64,000 nucleotides of DNA from Streptomyces kurssanovii (GCF_014649695.1 NZ_BMTN01000024.1:31838-95837), one strand, 5' to 3'; positions 18,875 to 27,850 are shown, counted from the stretch's first letter. A program made the numbers and translations. The notes: generated by a model from the sequence alone, not told the origin.

Positions 18875-19741
18875 ATGGAAATCTTCGACTGCATCTCCGT
18901 GGTTGCCCGGCCCATCCACGATTTCGGTGACGAGTTCATGTCCGACGAGGCGACCGCCGCGATCGGTCTGAGTGCCGGGTTCGCCCCAGGGCGCGGCTTC
19001 TACTGCCGGGGACGGTTCGGGGTGCTCGGCGAGGCGCCGGCCTCGGTGGTCCAGGCGGTGCAGGGCTTCCTCGGCCCCCGCCTCGTTACCGCGGGCTGGC
19101 TGGCGGGACGGCCCGTGATGCCGGCGGCGGAAGCCGCCGCCTGCTATGCGCGGGCCGTCCGGACGTGGGGTCGCGCCCACATCCCCGGCGACGTCGACGT
19201 GGAGCACTTCAACCACCTCGCACAGCAGCTGATCGACGCCGCCGACGCCGACGCACTGCCCCTGTTCGCCGGCTGGCGCGCGCAGCCCTGCCCCGCCAAC
19301 GACCCGGTCGGCGCGGCCATGCAGCGCGTCCACGTACTACGGGAACACCGTGGCGCGTGCCATCTGGCGGCGGTGCGCCTGTGTGGGCTGAGCGCCCGAG
19401 CGGCCATGGTCATCAACCTCGGTGCCGAGCAGGCGACCCACTACGGCTGGCAGGAGCCGCCTGCCGTTGCCGCGGCACAGGTCCCCCGGCTGCGGCGTGC
19501 CGAGGGACTCACCGACGAGATGCAGGCGCCGCTCTACGCCACGCTGACCGACCGGCAACGTACCGAGTTCGCCCGGCTCGTCAACGCGTTGACCGCGTCC
19601 TGGCCCCCTGGCCGCACGTCAGCGCCGGGCGAGGGCCAGCCCACTCAGGCCGAACATCAGGACACCCAGGGGGAGATGGACCGACGGGACGTGCGCGATG
19701 CCCAGCACGACCTGGACCGAGGCGAGTACGAGGAAGCCTGA
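18875..19741 (+). CDS. SCO6745-family protein
   Basis: The roughly 288-residue protein matches the actinobacterial SCO6745 family: PIHDFGDEF, GFAPGRGFYCRGRFGVLG, HNALRAQPCP-type motifs and a final helical LTDRQRTEFARLVNAL. Function is unknown; relatives often sit near regulators. The ATG at 18875 begins the conserved core; earlier starts are possible. The last 40 or so residues, after TASWPP, are unlike the family. They are low complexity and read antisense through the convergent membrane gene, suggesting the native stop was lost. Confidence 0.72.
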   Translation: MEIFDCISVVARPIHDFGDEFMSDEATAAIGLSAGFAPGRGFYCRGRFGVLGEAPASVVQAVQGFLGPRLVTAGWLAGRPVMPAAEAAACYARAVRTWGRAHIPGDVDVEHFNHLAQQLIDAADADALPLFAGWRAQPCPANDPVGAAMQRVHVLREHRGACHLAAVRLCGLSARAAMVINLGAEQATHYGWQEPPAVAAAQVPRLRRAEGLTDEMQAPLYATLTDRQRTEFARLVNALTASWPPGRTSAPGEGQPTQAEHQDTQGEMDRRDVRDAQHDLDRGEYEEA

Positions 19742-19993
19742 CGCGTGCCGGACAGGCCGGAGCGAGCCGCCGCCCGGCTTCCACGCCAGCACCGCCGCGA
19801 GCACGTACAGCATCGACGCCCCGTACATCACACGGGCTCCGACGCTGTGCAGCACTTCTCCGTAGGAGGAGGTCAGCAGCAGGCCGGCGGAGACCGCCTG
19901 GAGGAAGATGGTCAGGGTCTGCAGGGCGATCGCGATCCGCAGGAAGGAGGAGATGCGCTGCGCGTTCGCCGTCGCCGTCACCTGAGTGGCCAT
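19619..19993 (-). CDS. Small four-helix integral membrane protein
   Basis: The 124-residue protein has four hydrophobic helices (about residues 18-40, 50-70, 82-100 and 104-122). This DoxX-like or DUF-type arrangement is common next to sigma factor genes. The N-terminus MATQVTATANAQRISSF is cytoplasmic-looking. Its 3' end overlaps the convergent upstream gene by 123 bases. Function unknown. Confidence 0.7.
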   Translation of the reverse strand: MATQVTATANAQRISSFLRIAIALQTLTIFLQAVSAGLLLTSSYGEVLHSVGARVMYGASMLYVLAAVLAWKPGGGSLRPVRHASGFLVLASVQVVLGIAHVPSVHLPLGVLMFGLSGLALARR

Positions 19994-20094
19994 GCCACAG
20001 TCCCCTTTTCCGCCCTCGGGCAGTAGATCGATAAGGTCTCACCAGCCCGACGACGCGGGCCTGCGAAAGGTAAGGCGAGGGGGCGGACGCAAGC

Positions 20095-21137
20095 ATGGGG
20101 GGGGGACCAGCACGGACGGGACAGCCGACGAGCGCCGCCAACTGATCAATGTCGCTTACCGGTTGCTCGGTTCGGTCACCGAGGCCGAGGATGCCGTGCA
20201 GGATGCCTACGCACGCTGGTACCGCCTGCCGCGAAGCCGCCAGGAGGAGATCCTCTCCCCCGGCGCCTGGCTGACGACGGTGACCGGCCGCATCTGCCTC
20301 GACCTGCTCGGCTCGGCGCGGGCCCGCCGTGAGCGCTATGTCGGTGCGTGGCTGCCCGAGCCGCTGCCCGACCGCACCGAGTGGGGCCACGCGGGCGGCG
20401 GCTCCACCGGCCCCGCGGACCCCGGCGACCAGATCGTCCTGGACGAGTCGGTGGCCATGGCCTTCCTCGTGGTCCTGGAGTCGATGACGCCCGCGGAGCG
20501 GGTGGCGTTCGTCCTGCATGACGTCTTCCGGTATCCGTTCGCCGAGATCGCCGACGTTCTCGGCCGGACGCCTGTGGCCTGCAAGCAGCTGGCGGCCTCC
20601 GCCCGTCGGCGGGTGAGCGTCGCCCGCGCTCCGGTGACGGCGACCGGCCGGGCCGACGTGGTGAGGCACATCAAAGAGGCATGGGAGACCAAGGACATCG
20701 CAGCCCTCGTCGCTCTCCTCGACCCGGCCGCCGTGATGACCGCCGACGGCGGCGGCATGGTCGGCACCGTCCTGCGCCCGGTCGAGGGCGCCGTACGCAT
20801 CGCCCGGTACATGGTCGCCATCGCCGACAAGGCTCCGGGGCTCGAACTCCTGGAGCGGTCTGTCAACGGTGTGCCGGGCCTGGTGGCCCAGCGTGCCGGC
20901 GTCGTCATGACCGTGGCCTCGTTCGACGTCTCCGACGGGCGCGTCACCCGGGTGTGGGCGGTCCGCAACCCGGAGAAGCTGCGGCCGTGGGCGCGGGAGA
21001 GTCAGCCGGACGGTTTCGTCGGGACCACCGCGGAGCCGCCGCCCTGTGCGCTACCGGGTCGCGAGGATGTTGACGGCATCAACAGGGCCGACTTCGCACA
21101 GGATCCGGCCGCCGCGGGCCCGGCGGGCGGGCGATGA
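20095..21137 (+). CDS. RNA polymerase sigma factor of the SigJ/ECF41 type, start out of frame at a G tract
   Basis: The protein has sigma region 2 (RRQLINVAYRLLGS), region 4 (AERVAFVLHDVFRYPFAEIADVLG) and a C-terminal SnoaL-like domain with MTADGGG, as in ECF41/SigJ factors. The best start is the ATG at 20095 with GAGGGGG upstream. It runs into nine consecutive Gs and is out of frame with the conserved protein. One more G would put it in frame. In-frame starts exist only at 19986/19992, overlapping the divergent membrane gene. So the true N-terminus is unresolved: read error, phase variation or a long leader are all possible. Confidence 0.75.
20097..20105 (+). repeat. Nine-G homopolymer at the sigma factor start
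   Basis: Nine consecutive G residues begin with the last base of the putative ATG. A ten-G version would join that ATG to the sigma factor frame. Such tracts slip during replication and are also prone to sequencing error. Confidence 0.9.
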
Positions 21138-21229
21138 CGCGGAACAGGGCGGCGCAGACCGACGCGGTGTCGGAGTACGCCGCCCTGGGGCGGTGCGAAT
21201 CGCGGGAGCTACCCGCGCTGTCATGGAGG

Positions 21230-22015
21230 CTACTTCGGGTCACGATTGAACTTGGCGGCCGACCAGAAGTAGCCGAGGGCGGCGAGGCCCAGGCACCAGG
21301 CGAGGGCAAGCCATCCGTTGTGGCCGATCCCGGTGCCGAGGAGCAGGCCGCGGAGAGTCTCGATGGCGGGGGTGAAGGGCTGGTACTCGGCGATCGGCCG
21401 GAACCAGCCCGGCATCGAGTCGACCGGGACGAAGGCGCTGGAGATGAGCGGGAGGAGGATCAGAGGCTGCGCACTGTTGGCGGCCGCTTCGGCGTTGGGG
21501 CTGGCCATTCCCATGCCGACCGCGACCCAGGTCAGCGCCAGGGCGAACAGTGTGAGCAGTCCGAACGCCGCCAGCCACTCCAGGGCGGTGGCGTTCGTGG
21601 CCCGGAAGCCGATGGCCACGGCGACGGCGCCGACGAGGACGACGCTGGCGATCGACTGGAGCACGCTGCCGATGACATGTCCGATGATCACGGATCCTCG
21701 GTGGATCGCCATGGTCCGGAAGCGGGCGATGATGCCCTCGTTCATGTCGGTGGCGACGGACACGGCTGCCCCGATCACGGTGCTGCCGACGGTCATCAAC
21801 AGAAGGCCAGGGACGAGATAGGCGATGTACGCCGAGCGGTCGCCGCCGCCGATGCCTCCGCTCATCACGTCGCCGAAGATGTAGACGAAGAGCAGCAGCA
21901 GCATGATCGGCGTGAGCAGGAGATTCAGGGTGAGGGACGGGTAGCGGCGCGCGTGCAGGAGGTTGCGGCGCAGCATCGTGGAGGAGTCGCGTACGGCGAG
22001 GGCGAGGGAGCTCAT
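21230..22015 (-). CDS. ABC-2 type permease (DrrB-like)
   Basis: The 261-residue protein has six hydrophobic helices and the ABC-2 permease pattern. Features are RRNLLHARRYPSLTLNLLLTP at the start, PGLLLMTVG, FRTMAIHRGSVIIGH and a C-terminal YQPFTPAIETLRGLLLG. It pairs with the preceding DrrA-type ATPase, whose stop overlaps this start by four bases. DrrAB exporters move drugs or secondary metabolites. The substrate is unknown. Confidence 0.92.
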   Translation of the reverse strand: MSSLALAVRDSSTMLRRNLLHARRYPSLTLNLLLTPIMLLLLFVYIFGDVMSGGIGGGDRSAYIAYLVPGLLLMTVGSTVIGAAVSVATDMNEGIIARFRTMAIHRGSVIIGHVIGSVLQSIASVVLVGAVAVAIGFRATNATALEWLAAFGLLTLFALALTWVAVGMGMASPNAEAAANSAQPLILLPLISSAFVPVDSMPGWFRPIAEYQPFTPAIETLRGLLLGTGIGHNGWLALAWCLGLAALGYFWSAAKFNRDPK

Positions 22016-22977
22016 CCCACAATCTCCTTGGGCTGGTCGGGGACGGCGGCGGTGCCGCCGGTCAGGGCGAAGAACACGTCGTCGAGGTCGGGGGTGTGCA
22101 CGGTCAGTTCGTCGGCCTCGACGCCGGCGGAGTGCAGACGGTCGAGGATGGAGCGCAGGTCGCGCTGGGTGCCGTCGCTGGGGATCTGCAGCGCCAGCGC
22201 CTCTTCGTCCCGGGTGACCTCGCGCAGAGCGGATGCGGCGTTCCGGTACGCGGTCGGGTCGGAGAACCGGATGCGGACGTGGCCGCCGGGGATCAGCCGC
22301 TTGAGCTCCTCGGCGGTGCCCTGGGCGGCGATCCTGCCGTCGTTCAGTACCGCGATGCGGTCGGCGAGTTGGTCGGCCTCCTCCAGGTACTGGGTGGTGA
22401 GGAAGACGGTCACGCCGCCCGTGACGAGCTCGCGGATGATCTGCCACATGGTGTGGCGGCTACGCGGGTCGAGACCGGTGGTGGGCTCGTCGAGGAAGAT
22501 GATCCGCGGGTCGCCGACGAGGGTCATGGCGATGTCGAGGCGGCGCTTCATGCCGCCGGAGTAGGTGGAGGCGGGCTTCTTCGCGGCGTCGACCAGGTCG
22601 AAGCGCTCCAGCAGTTCGGCGGCGACCCGCAGGCCATCGCGCTTGGGCAGGTGGTGCAGGGCGGCCATGAGGAGCATGTTCTCCTCGCCGGTGATCAGGC
22701 CGTCGACGGCGGAGAACTGACCGGTGACGCCGATCTTGGCGCGGATGGCCTGGGGCTCGGCGGCGAGGTCGTGACCGCCGACGCGGATCTCGCCGGAGGC
22801 GGGGTCGGGCGAGACGAGAGTGGACAGGATCTTGACGGCGGTGGTCTTGCCGGCACCGTTCGGGCCGAGCAGGGAGAAGACGGTTCCTTCGGGGACGCTC
22901 AGGTCGACGCCGTCGAGCACGACCTTGTCGCCGTAGGACTTGCGTAGCCCGTTCGCCGCGATGGCCGGGTCGGTCAT
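22012..22977 (-). CDS. ABC exporter ATP-binding protein (daunorubicin-resistance DrrA type)
   Basis: This 321-residue ATPase has Walker A GPNGAGKTT near residues 38-46, signature YSGGMKRRLDIA and Walker B IIFLDEPTTGLD. The long C-terminal region that defines DrrA-type ATPases (beyond 230 residues) is present. It powers the permease encoded next. The upstream DUF4097 gene, 40 bases away, is probably in the same transcript and expression may answer to the divergent regulator. Confidence 0.93.
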   Translation of the reverse strand: MTDPAIAANGLRKSYGDKVVLDGVDLSVPEGTVFSLLGPNGAGKTTAVKILSTLVSPDPASGEIRVGGHDLAAEPQAIRAKIGVTGQFSAVDGLITGEENMLLMAALHHLPKRDGLRVAAELLERFDLVDAAKKPASTYSGGMKRRLDIAMTLVGDPRIIFLDEPTTGLDPRSRHTMWQIIRELVTGGVTVFLTTQYLEEADQLADRIAVLNDGRIAAQGTAEELKRLIPGGHVRIRFSDPTAYRNAASALREVTRDEEALALQIPSDGTQRDLRSILDRLHSAGVEADELTVHTPDLDDVFFALTGGTAAVPDQPKEIVG

Positions 22978-23017
22978 GATGCGTGCTCCTCAGAGGCTGC
23001 GGGTCGAAGGCTGCGGG

Positions 23018-23686
23018 TCAGAGGCTGCGGGCGACGATGTCGCCGTGGGCGGTGGTTGCGTGGATGTTCAGGCCGGCTGGGCCGTCGGTGTTCTTGAGCG
23101 CGTTGTGGATCCGGCCGTAGGTGGTGCCGGCGTCCAGCGAGGCGGAGACTCCGGGGGCAGCGCCGACGGACACGTCGCCGGACTCGGTGCGCAGCACGAC
23201 GGTGCCGTGCATGGCCTCGGTGATCCGGAGGTCGCCCTTCATGGTGCTGATCTCCGCGGGGCCGCCCAGGCGGCCGACCGAGATGTCACCGGCGAGGGTG
23301 CTGAGGCGGGCGCCGGCGGTCTCGTCGAGCTTGACCGAGGCCTGCGCGCCTTCGAAGGTGACGTCGCCGAGCCTGCCGACGCCACGGAACTCGGCGCCGG
23401 CCGCCTTGGCGTCGACGCGGGAGTCGGCGGGCAGTTGGACGGTCACCTCGACGGATCCGGAGCTGCCGAGGATCCGGTTCTTCGCCTCCGGGGCCTCGAT
23501 ACGCAGGACCCCGTCGCCGTATTCGACCTTGACCCGCTCCGCCGCCTTCACGTCGCGTCCGTTCGAGGCGTTCGCCGGCAGGACCTCGACGGTGGTGTCG
23601 GCCCGGTCGGCCGCGATGAAGCGGATGCGCCCGGCGGGGATGCTGAGGACGGCGGAGACCGGGGCGGGGGTGTCGAACTTCTGCAT
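23018..23686 (-). CDS. DUF4097 beta-strand-repeat protein
   Basis: The 222-residue protein is built of repeated short beta strands typical of DUF4097/DUF4098 (SGSVEVTVQLPADSRVDA, SGDVSVGAAPGV and HGDIVARSL). No signal peptide or membrane segment is visible. It lies directly upstream of the DrrAB-type exporter and divergent from a GbsR/MarR-like regulator, an arrangement common in Streptomyces. It is probably the first gene of the exporter operon. Molecular role unknown. Confidence 0.85.
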   Translation of the reverse strand: MQKFDTPAPVSAVLSIPAGRIRFIAADRADTTVEVLPANASNGRDVKAAERVKVEYGDGVLRIEAPEAKNRILGSSGSVEVTVQLPADSRVDAKAAGAEFRGVGRLGDVTFEGAQASVKLDETAGARLSTLAGDISVGRLGGPAEISTMKGDLRITEAMHGTVVLRTESGDVSVGAAPGVSASLDAGTTYGRIHNALKNTDGPAGLNIHATTAHGDIVARSL

Positions 23687-23727
23687 GGTGCTCTCCTTGG
23701 GCTCGTTGTTTCCGATGCCAGAAAGCT

Positions 23728-23854
23728 ACGTTGCATTCACGATTTCATCAACTGGTTCGTTGCACTGCAATGCCATTAATGCAGGTGACAGCCACATAAT
23801 CGTTGCAACGAACCTGGAAGGTAATGCAACATCAGGCCGCTCGTCGTTGCAATG
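23728..23854. promoter_or_regulatory. Array of TTGCA half-sites between DUF4097 and the regulator
   Basis: At least five related elements lie in 127 bases: ACGTTGCAT (23728), TCGTTGCAC (23758), the perfect palindrome CGTTGCAACG (23801-23810), AATGCAAC (23823) and CGTTGCAATG (23845). They sit between divergent genes, are AT-richer than their surroundings and probably bind the regulator encoded at 23908. Confidence 0.6.
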
Positions 23855-23907
23855 AGTTCGAGGTGAACGCTATGCTGGACGCTCCGAGGAGCACGAAGGA
23901 GACCGCG

Positions 23908-24663
23908 ATGCCGGGAGGCAGGCTCACCCAGCAGGAACGTCAGCAGATCGCGCTGGGGCTGGCCGACGGCCTCGCCTACGCGGAGATCGCCAGACGTCTC
24001 GACCGTCCGACCTCGACGATCACCCGTGAGGTGATGCGGAACGGCGGACCCACCGCCTACCGCGCCGACCTCGCCCACCGCGCCACCGAACGCCGCACCC
24101 ACCGGCGCAGGCCGGCAGCGCCGCGGGGCACGGAGGCGCACCCGCCGGCCCACGGACGCGACGCCGAGGCGGTGCGCGCGTACGAGGAGACGTTCACGAC
24201 CGCCATGATGCAGTCGGGCATGCCCAAGATGATGGCCCGGGTCATGGCCGCCCTCAGCCTCACCGACACCGGCAGCCTCACCGCGTCCGAACTCGTCCAG
24301 CGCCTGGACGTCAGCCCGGCGTCCGTCTCCAAAGCGATCGCGTTCTTGGAGAGCCAGGGCATGGTCCGTCGGGAGCGCGACGAACGCCGCCGGGAGCGCT
24401 ACGTCATCGACGACGACATCATGTACCAGTCGATGATGGCCAGCGCCCGGTCCATGGCCAAGATCGTCCGCACGACACGGGAGGGCGCCGGCATCCTCGG
24501 CCCCCACACCCCGGCCGGCGTCCGCCTCGAGAACATAGCCCGCTTCCTGGACTTCGTCTCCGAGAGCACCGTCCGCGCCGCGGAGCAGGCACGCGAGGTG
24601 CTCCACACCAAAGCCACAACGCCCTCGGGCGGCGCTGCCGAGTCGAGTCGGGATCGCGGATAG
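23908..24663 (+). CDS. GbsR/MarR-type transcriptional regulator with an N-terminal IS30-like helix-turn-helix
   Basis: The 251-residue protein has two DNA-binding parts. Residues about 5-40 (LTQQERQQIALGLADGLAYAE and TITREVMRNGG) resemble the helix-turn-helix of IS30 transposases. Residues about 110-170 (TASELVQRLDVSPASVSKAIAFLESQGMVRRER) form a MarR/GbsR winged helix. The ATG at 23908 has GAAGGAG upstream; an earlier ATG at 23872 is less supported. It is divergent from the DUF4097-drrAB genes and is the likely regulator of that exporter through the TTGCA sites. Confidence 0.85.
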   Translation: MPGGRLTQQERQQIALGLADGLAYAEIARRLDRPTSTITREVMRNGGPTAYRADLAHRATERRTHRRRPAAPRGTEAHPPAHGRDAEAVRAYEETFTTAMMQSGMPKMMARVMAALSLTDTGSLTASELVQRLDVSPASVSKAIAFLESQGMVRRERDERRRERYVIDDDIMYQSMMASARSMAKIVRTTREGAGILGPHTPAGVRLENIARFLDFVSESTVRAAEQAREVLHTKATTPSGGAAESSRDRG

Positions 24664-24920
24664 GCGGCCGCCAGGATGACGGCCGGCGTTGCGATGACCG
24701 AGACTCCTGGACTTGTTTCTCGGACTGCCGCAGTCCGTTCGGGCTCACGGGTAGCCGGCACCGCCTCGTTGTCCAGCACAGCAGTCCGCCGCCGCTGTCG
24801 TGTTCCTGCTGTCGTGTTCCTGCTCTCGTGCAGGAACAGGCCCTGACGACACCGCCGTTGCTCCCGAGCACACCGGCGGTCTGCCGACGTGGACCCCGGC
24901 GGACCGCGCACCCAAGGCCG
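24664..24920. other. Intergenic region with a short tandem repeat and hairpin
   Basis: Two tandem copies of GTCGTGTTCCTGCT occur at 24797-24824. The second copy forms a hairpin with the following bases (TGTTCCTGC paired with GCAGGAACA, 24815-24838), which could be a terminator. No gene is supported. Confidence 0.5.
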
Positions 24921-25419
24921 TCAGCAGGAATCGGCGTCCACGGTCACGTCGAGGCTGACCGTGACGGCGGTAAAAGTGTCGGGTTCGGGTTGGGGCGGAG
25001 AGACGCGCAGGCAATACACAGCGTCGACGTCGTCCGTCGTGACCTCGAAGCTTTCCGAGTCGGACTCCCCTGCGCCATCGGCGTCGTAGTGCTCCGGCGA
25101 AACGCTCACGATGCCGTGTTCGGGGGCTTCACCACCGGCTTCGATCGCGTCGGCCATCAGCCCCTCGTAGTCGCCGCTCCATCCGCCCACCTGCTGGGGT
25201 GCCGCGTTGAGGCTGTCCACGGCCGCGTGGACCGCGTCGTGGAGCTCCCCCCTCGCTCCAGGACGAACTGTCGTGGAGCGAGTACATGGCGCCGGCCACG
25301 AAGAGCAGGGACGCGATGATGAGCACCATCCCGACGGGGTTGTTCGCGTTGTAGACGTATCGATTCGTCCCCCACTTGGAGCGGACGAAGACCGGCTCTG
25401 CGTCGTGATCTTCGCTCAT
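24921..25419 (-). pseudogene. Single-pass membrane protein gene, frameshifted at a C6/G6 run
   Basis: The N-terminal frame (from 25419) gives a cytoplasmic stretch MSEDHDAEPVFVRSKWGTN and then a membrane helix with GMVLIIASLLFVAGAMY. A second frame continues with HAAVDSLNAAPQQVGGW and an acidic secreted-type domain, ending at 24921. The two frames meet at six G residues on the coding strand (top-strand C's near 25250), and removing one G joins them into about 165 residues. No homologue recognised. This may be a sequencing error, a phase-variable tract or a true pseudogene. Confidence 0.6.
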
Positions 25420-25559
25420 GGGCGTGAGCTTAGGCGGCGCCTCGAGCGGCGGACCTCGTTGCCTGGTACAGGGGGACAGTCGAGCGGCCCGCGCCGGTCG
25501 AGCTGCGACAGTTGCTTATTGGTTTGCCGCACGTCAGACCGGTCGGATAAACAGCTTGC

Positions 25560-26159
25560 ATGCTGAAGGGCAACAAGGTCGGGCTGAGGGCCCGGCACGA
25601 GGACGACATCCCGGTCCTGCGGGCCGAGCTCTACGACGACGTGGTCAACGCCTCGCGGGCCGAAGGCGGGCCATGGCGGCCGATCACGCCCGGCTCGAAG
25701 GATCCGCGGCTCGTGGTGGACGACAAGGAGCAGGGGCACGTCCCGTTCTCCGTGGTGGAGTTGGACGGCGGCACGCTGGTCGGCACCGCGACGCTGTGGG
25801 GCATCGACAACCACAACCGGTCCGCGCACATCGGCCTTGGACTGCTCCCGTCATCCCGGGGACAGGGCTATGGCACCGACGTGGTCGCGGTGCTGTGCCA
25901 CTACGGCTTCGTCGTACGCGGCCTGCAGCGGCTGCAGATAGAGACACTGTCGGACAACGCCGCGATGCTGCGCTCCGCCGAGCGCAACGGCTTCGTCCGC
26001 GAGGGCGTGCTGCGCTCCTCGGCCTGGGTGATGGGCGAGTTCCTGGACGAGGTGCTGCTCGGACTCCTCGTCCAGGACTGGAAACGGGACTTGAACGGCC
26101 GGATGAACGAGTCCGATGCCCTGCCGGTCACCAGCGGCTCGACACCGCCGGGCCGTTGA
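25560..26159 (+). CDS. GNAT acetyltransferase (RimJ/RimL type)
   Basis: The 199-residue protein has a GNAT fold: VGLRARHEDDIPVLRAEL at the start and the acetyl-CoA loop LLPSSRGQGYGTDVV (motif A, R/QxxGxG/A). Motif B includes ETLSDNAAMLRSAERNGF. RimL-like members acetylate protein N-termini or small-molecule amines, including antibiotics. The target is unknown. The gene is monocistronic with its own promoter space upstream. Confidence 0.9.
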   Translation: MLKGNKVGLRARHEDDIPVLRAELYDDVVNASRAEGGPWRPITPGSKDPRLVVDDKEQGHVPFSVVELDGGTLVGTATLWGIDNHNRSAHIGLGLLPSSRGQGYGTDVVAVLCHYGFVVRGLQRLQIETLSDNAAMLRSAERNGFVREGVLRSSAWVMGEFLDEVLLGLLVQDWKRDLNGRMNESDALPVTSGSTPPGR

Positions 26160-26519
26160 TCAGGTCGTGGGCAGTGCCCACCTCGCCCGACTCGGTGACC
26201 GCATCGGCGGGGCGCTGTCGAACCCGGGCGAGGAGGTGCGGAGGGTGTCCAGTGGGAAGGCCGGTCCGCGCCATCCGGGCCTGCCGGGAGACTCTTCGTG
26301 CAACAGGTCCGTACCGTCGAGCCGCCTCTCCAGAAGCCGGACCCGGGCCCAGAGGAAGGCGTCGACGGACTGGTTGGTCCAGCGCTGGGCAGTGGGGATG
26401 CGGGGGTCTTGCCCGCCGCACGCGCTCTCGCAGTCGGCCGACAGCTGCCGGAGGTAGGCGGTGAAGTCCTGGCGGGACGTCACCTGCTGCCAGCAGTCGG
26501 GGCTTCGAGGTTCGGACAC
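26160..26519 (-). CDS. Hypothetical protein
   Basis: From a GTG at 26519 the frame encodes 119 residues starting VSEPRSPDCWQQVTSRQDF, with Trp- and acid-rich helices (AQRWTNQSVDAFLWARVRLLE). I do not recognise a family with confidence; the pattern recalls small DUF7660-like proteins. The last residues overlap the end of the convergent GNAT gene, so the C-terminus may be altered. No membrane segment is seen. Confidence 0.45.
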   Translation of the reverse strand: MSEPRSPDCWQQVTSRQDFTAYLRQLSADCESACGGQDPRIPTAQRWTNQSVDAFLWARVRLLERRLDGTDLLHEESPGRPGWRGPAFPLDTLRTSSPGFDSAPPMRSPSRARWALPTT

Positions 26520-26599
26520 ATCGCGAGGGTACGAGCCCCGCTGACCTGCGTCGACCTGGTTGTCCCGGACGGGAGTCGTCGCTCCTTCGAAGGAGGGCG

Positions 26600-27419
26600 T
26601 CACCGTCTTCGTGCGGCCGCGTTCCGCCTTCGTATCTGCGCCAGCCACACGGGGAGTTCGGTCGCGTACCGGTCCGCCAGTGTGCGGATCGCGTCCGCGT
26701 GCGGGCCAGTGATCTCCTCTCGCCGCCGCAACACGTCACCGCTCGGTCGCGTGCCGTTCTGCGTACTGCGGGGTCTGAATCGTCGACCAGACGCAGGGCC
26801 GCGAGCAGGGAGTCCGGTTCGCACCGCCCGGCGATGAGGCTGAGGGCGGTGGCTCGCTGGGCGCGTGGGCGATCGGGGTCGGCGAGGCTGAGCAGGAGGG
26901 GTATCGGGATCTCCCGCGCTGTGCGTCGCAGTGCCCTTGCCGCCGCGTCGCTCACGGTGGCAACGGGGTCGTCCAGGAACGGCAGCGCCTTCTGCCAGAT
27001 CAGATCGTGCCGGCGTGAAAGCAAGGACAGCGCCGTGGCTCGCACATCGCGGTGCCTGTGGTGGACAAGGTCCCGCAGTGTGCGGGGGTTGTGGCGCAAT
27101 GCGTCGAGCGCGGTGGCACGCACATGCGCGTCTGGGTCGTCGGCGAACACCGGCATCGTGTCGTCGGGGAGGCCGCCCAGCATGCGGAGAGGGCACGCGC
27201 CCGGACCTCGGCCCGCGGGTGCCGAGTGAGCGGTTGGAGCAGGACGGGGTCTGCGGGACGATGTGTGCTGCTGTCGAGCACCCGGCGGTGTGCCCTCATT
27301 GCACCAAGCGCGCTGAGAGCCTGGTCCGCAACAAGCGCCGACTGATCACCACCACGCAGTCGGCCCTCGGACTCTGCGCGCTGCATGGCGGCTCCACTCC
27401 CCACACTTGTCATGGCCAC
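26600..27419 (-). pseudogene. HEAT-repeat protein gene with at least two frameshifts
   Basis: Three successive frames encode parts of one HEAT-repeat protein. From 27419 the first part ends near RHPRAEVRARALS. A second frame starts near 27183 with LPDDTMPVFADDPDAHVRATA and several helix repeats (DVRATALSLLSRRHD and RAQRATALSLIAGR). A third frame resumes near 26730 with DVLRRREEITGPHADAIR and ends at 26600. Breaks lie near 27180 and 26735. HEAT proteins are scaffolds for protein binding. A decayed gene is likely. Confidence 0.7.
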
Positions 27420-27850
27420 GCTAAGCCTGGGGGATCGTCACGCACGCGTACTGGAGCAGCCTCGCCCCCACCGACGTCCTCCTCGCAGCACGTGACGCGC
27501 TCAAACACCACCATGAGCAGACGGCCGATGCCTCCAGCTAGGACGGCGACCTCACGGCAGTGCCATCAGCGGCGGTCGCACAAGGCGCGGCGAAGTACCC
27601 CCATTGATGCCCGCGCCTGCCGCATCTCCGTGACCAACTGGCCCAGCATGCGAAAGCGGGCCAGCAGACCGAACAGGTGCGCCTCGTCGACGACGGCGCC
27701 CAGCGTCGCGACTTTCAGCTCGGGGAACACCTCCGCAGCGTTCTCCAGGACAGGACCACAGACCCGTAACGCATGCTCTCTCCCTCTTCCGGGACAGCCC
27801 ATGCGGCAGTCATCCGGCGGCGCACGTGGCGGGTACCTCGTAGATTGGAG
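27420..27850. other. Region without a convincing gene
   Basis: A 78-residue minus-strand frame at 27566-27802 (containing VDEAHLFGLLARFRML) has fair codon bias and could be a gene fragment. No family is recognised. The rest looks non-coding. Confidence 0.3.
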
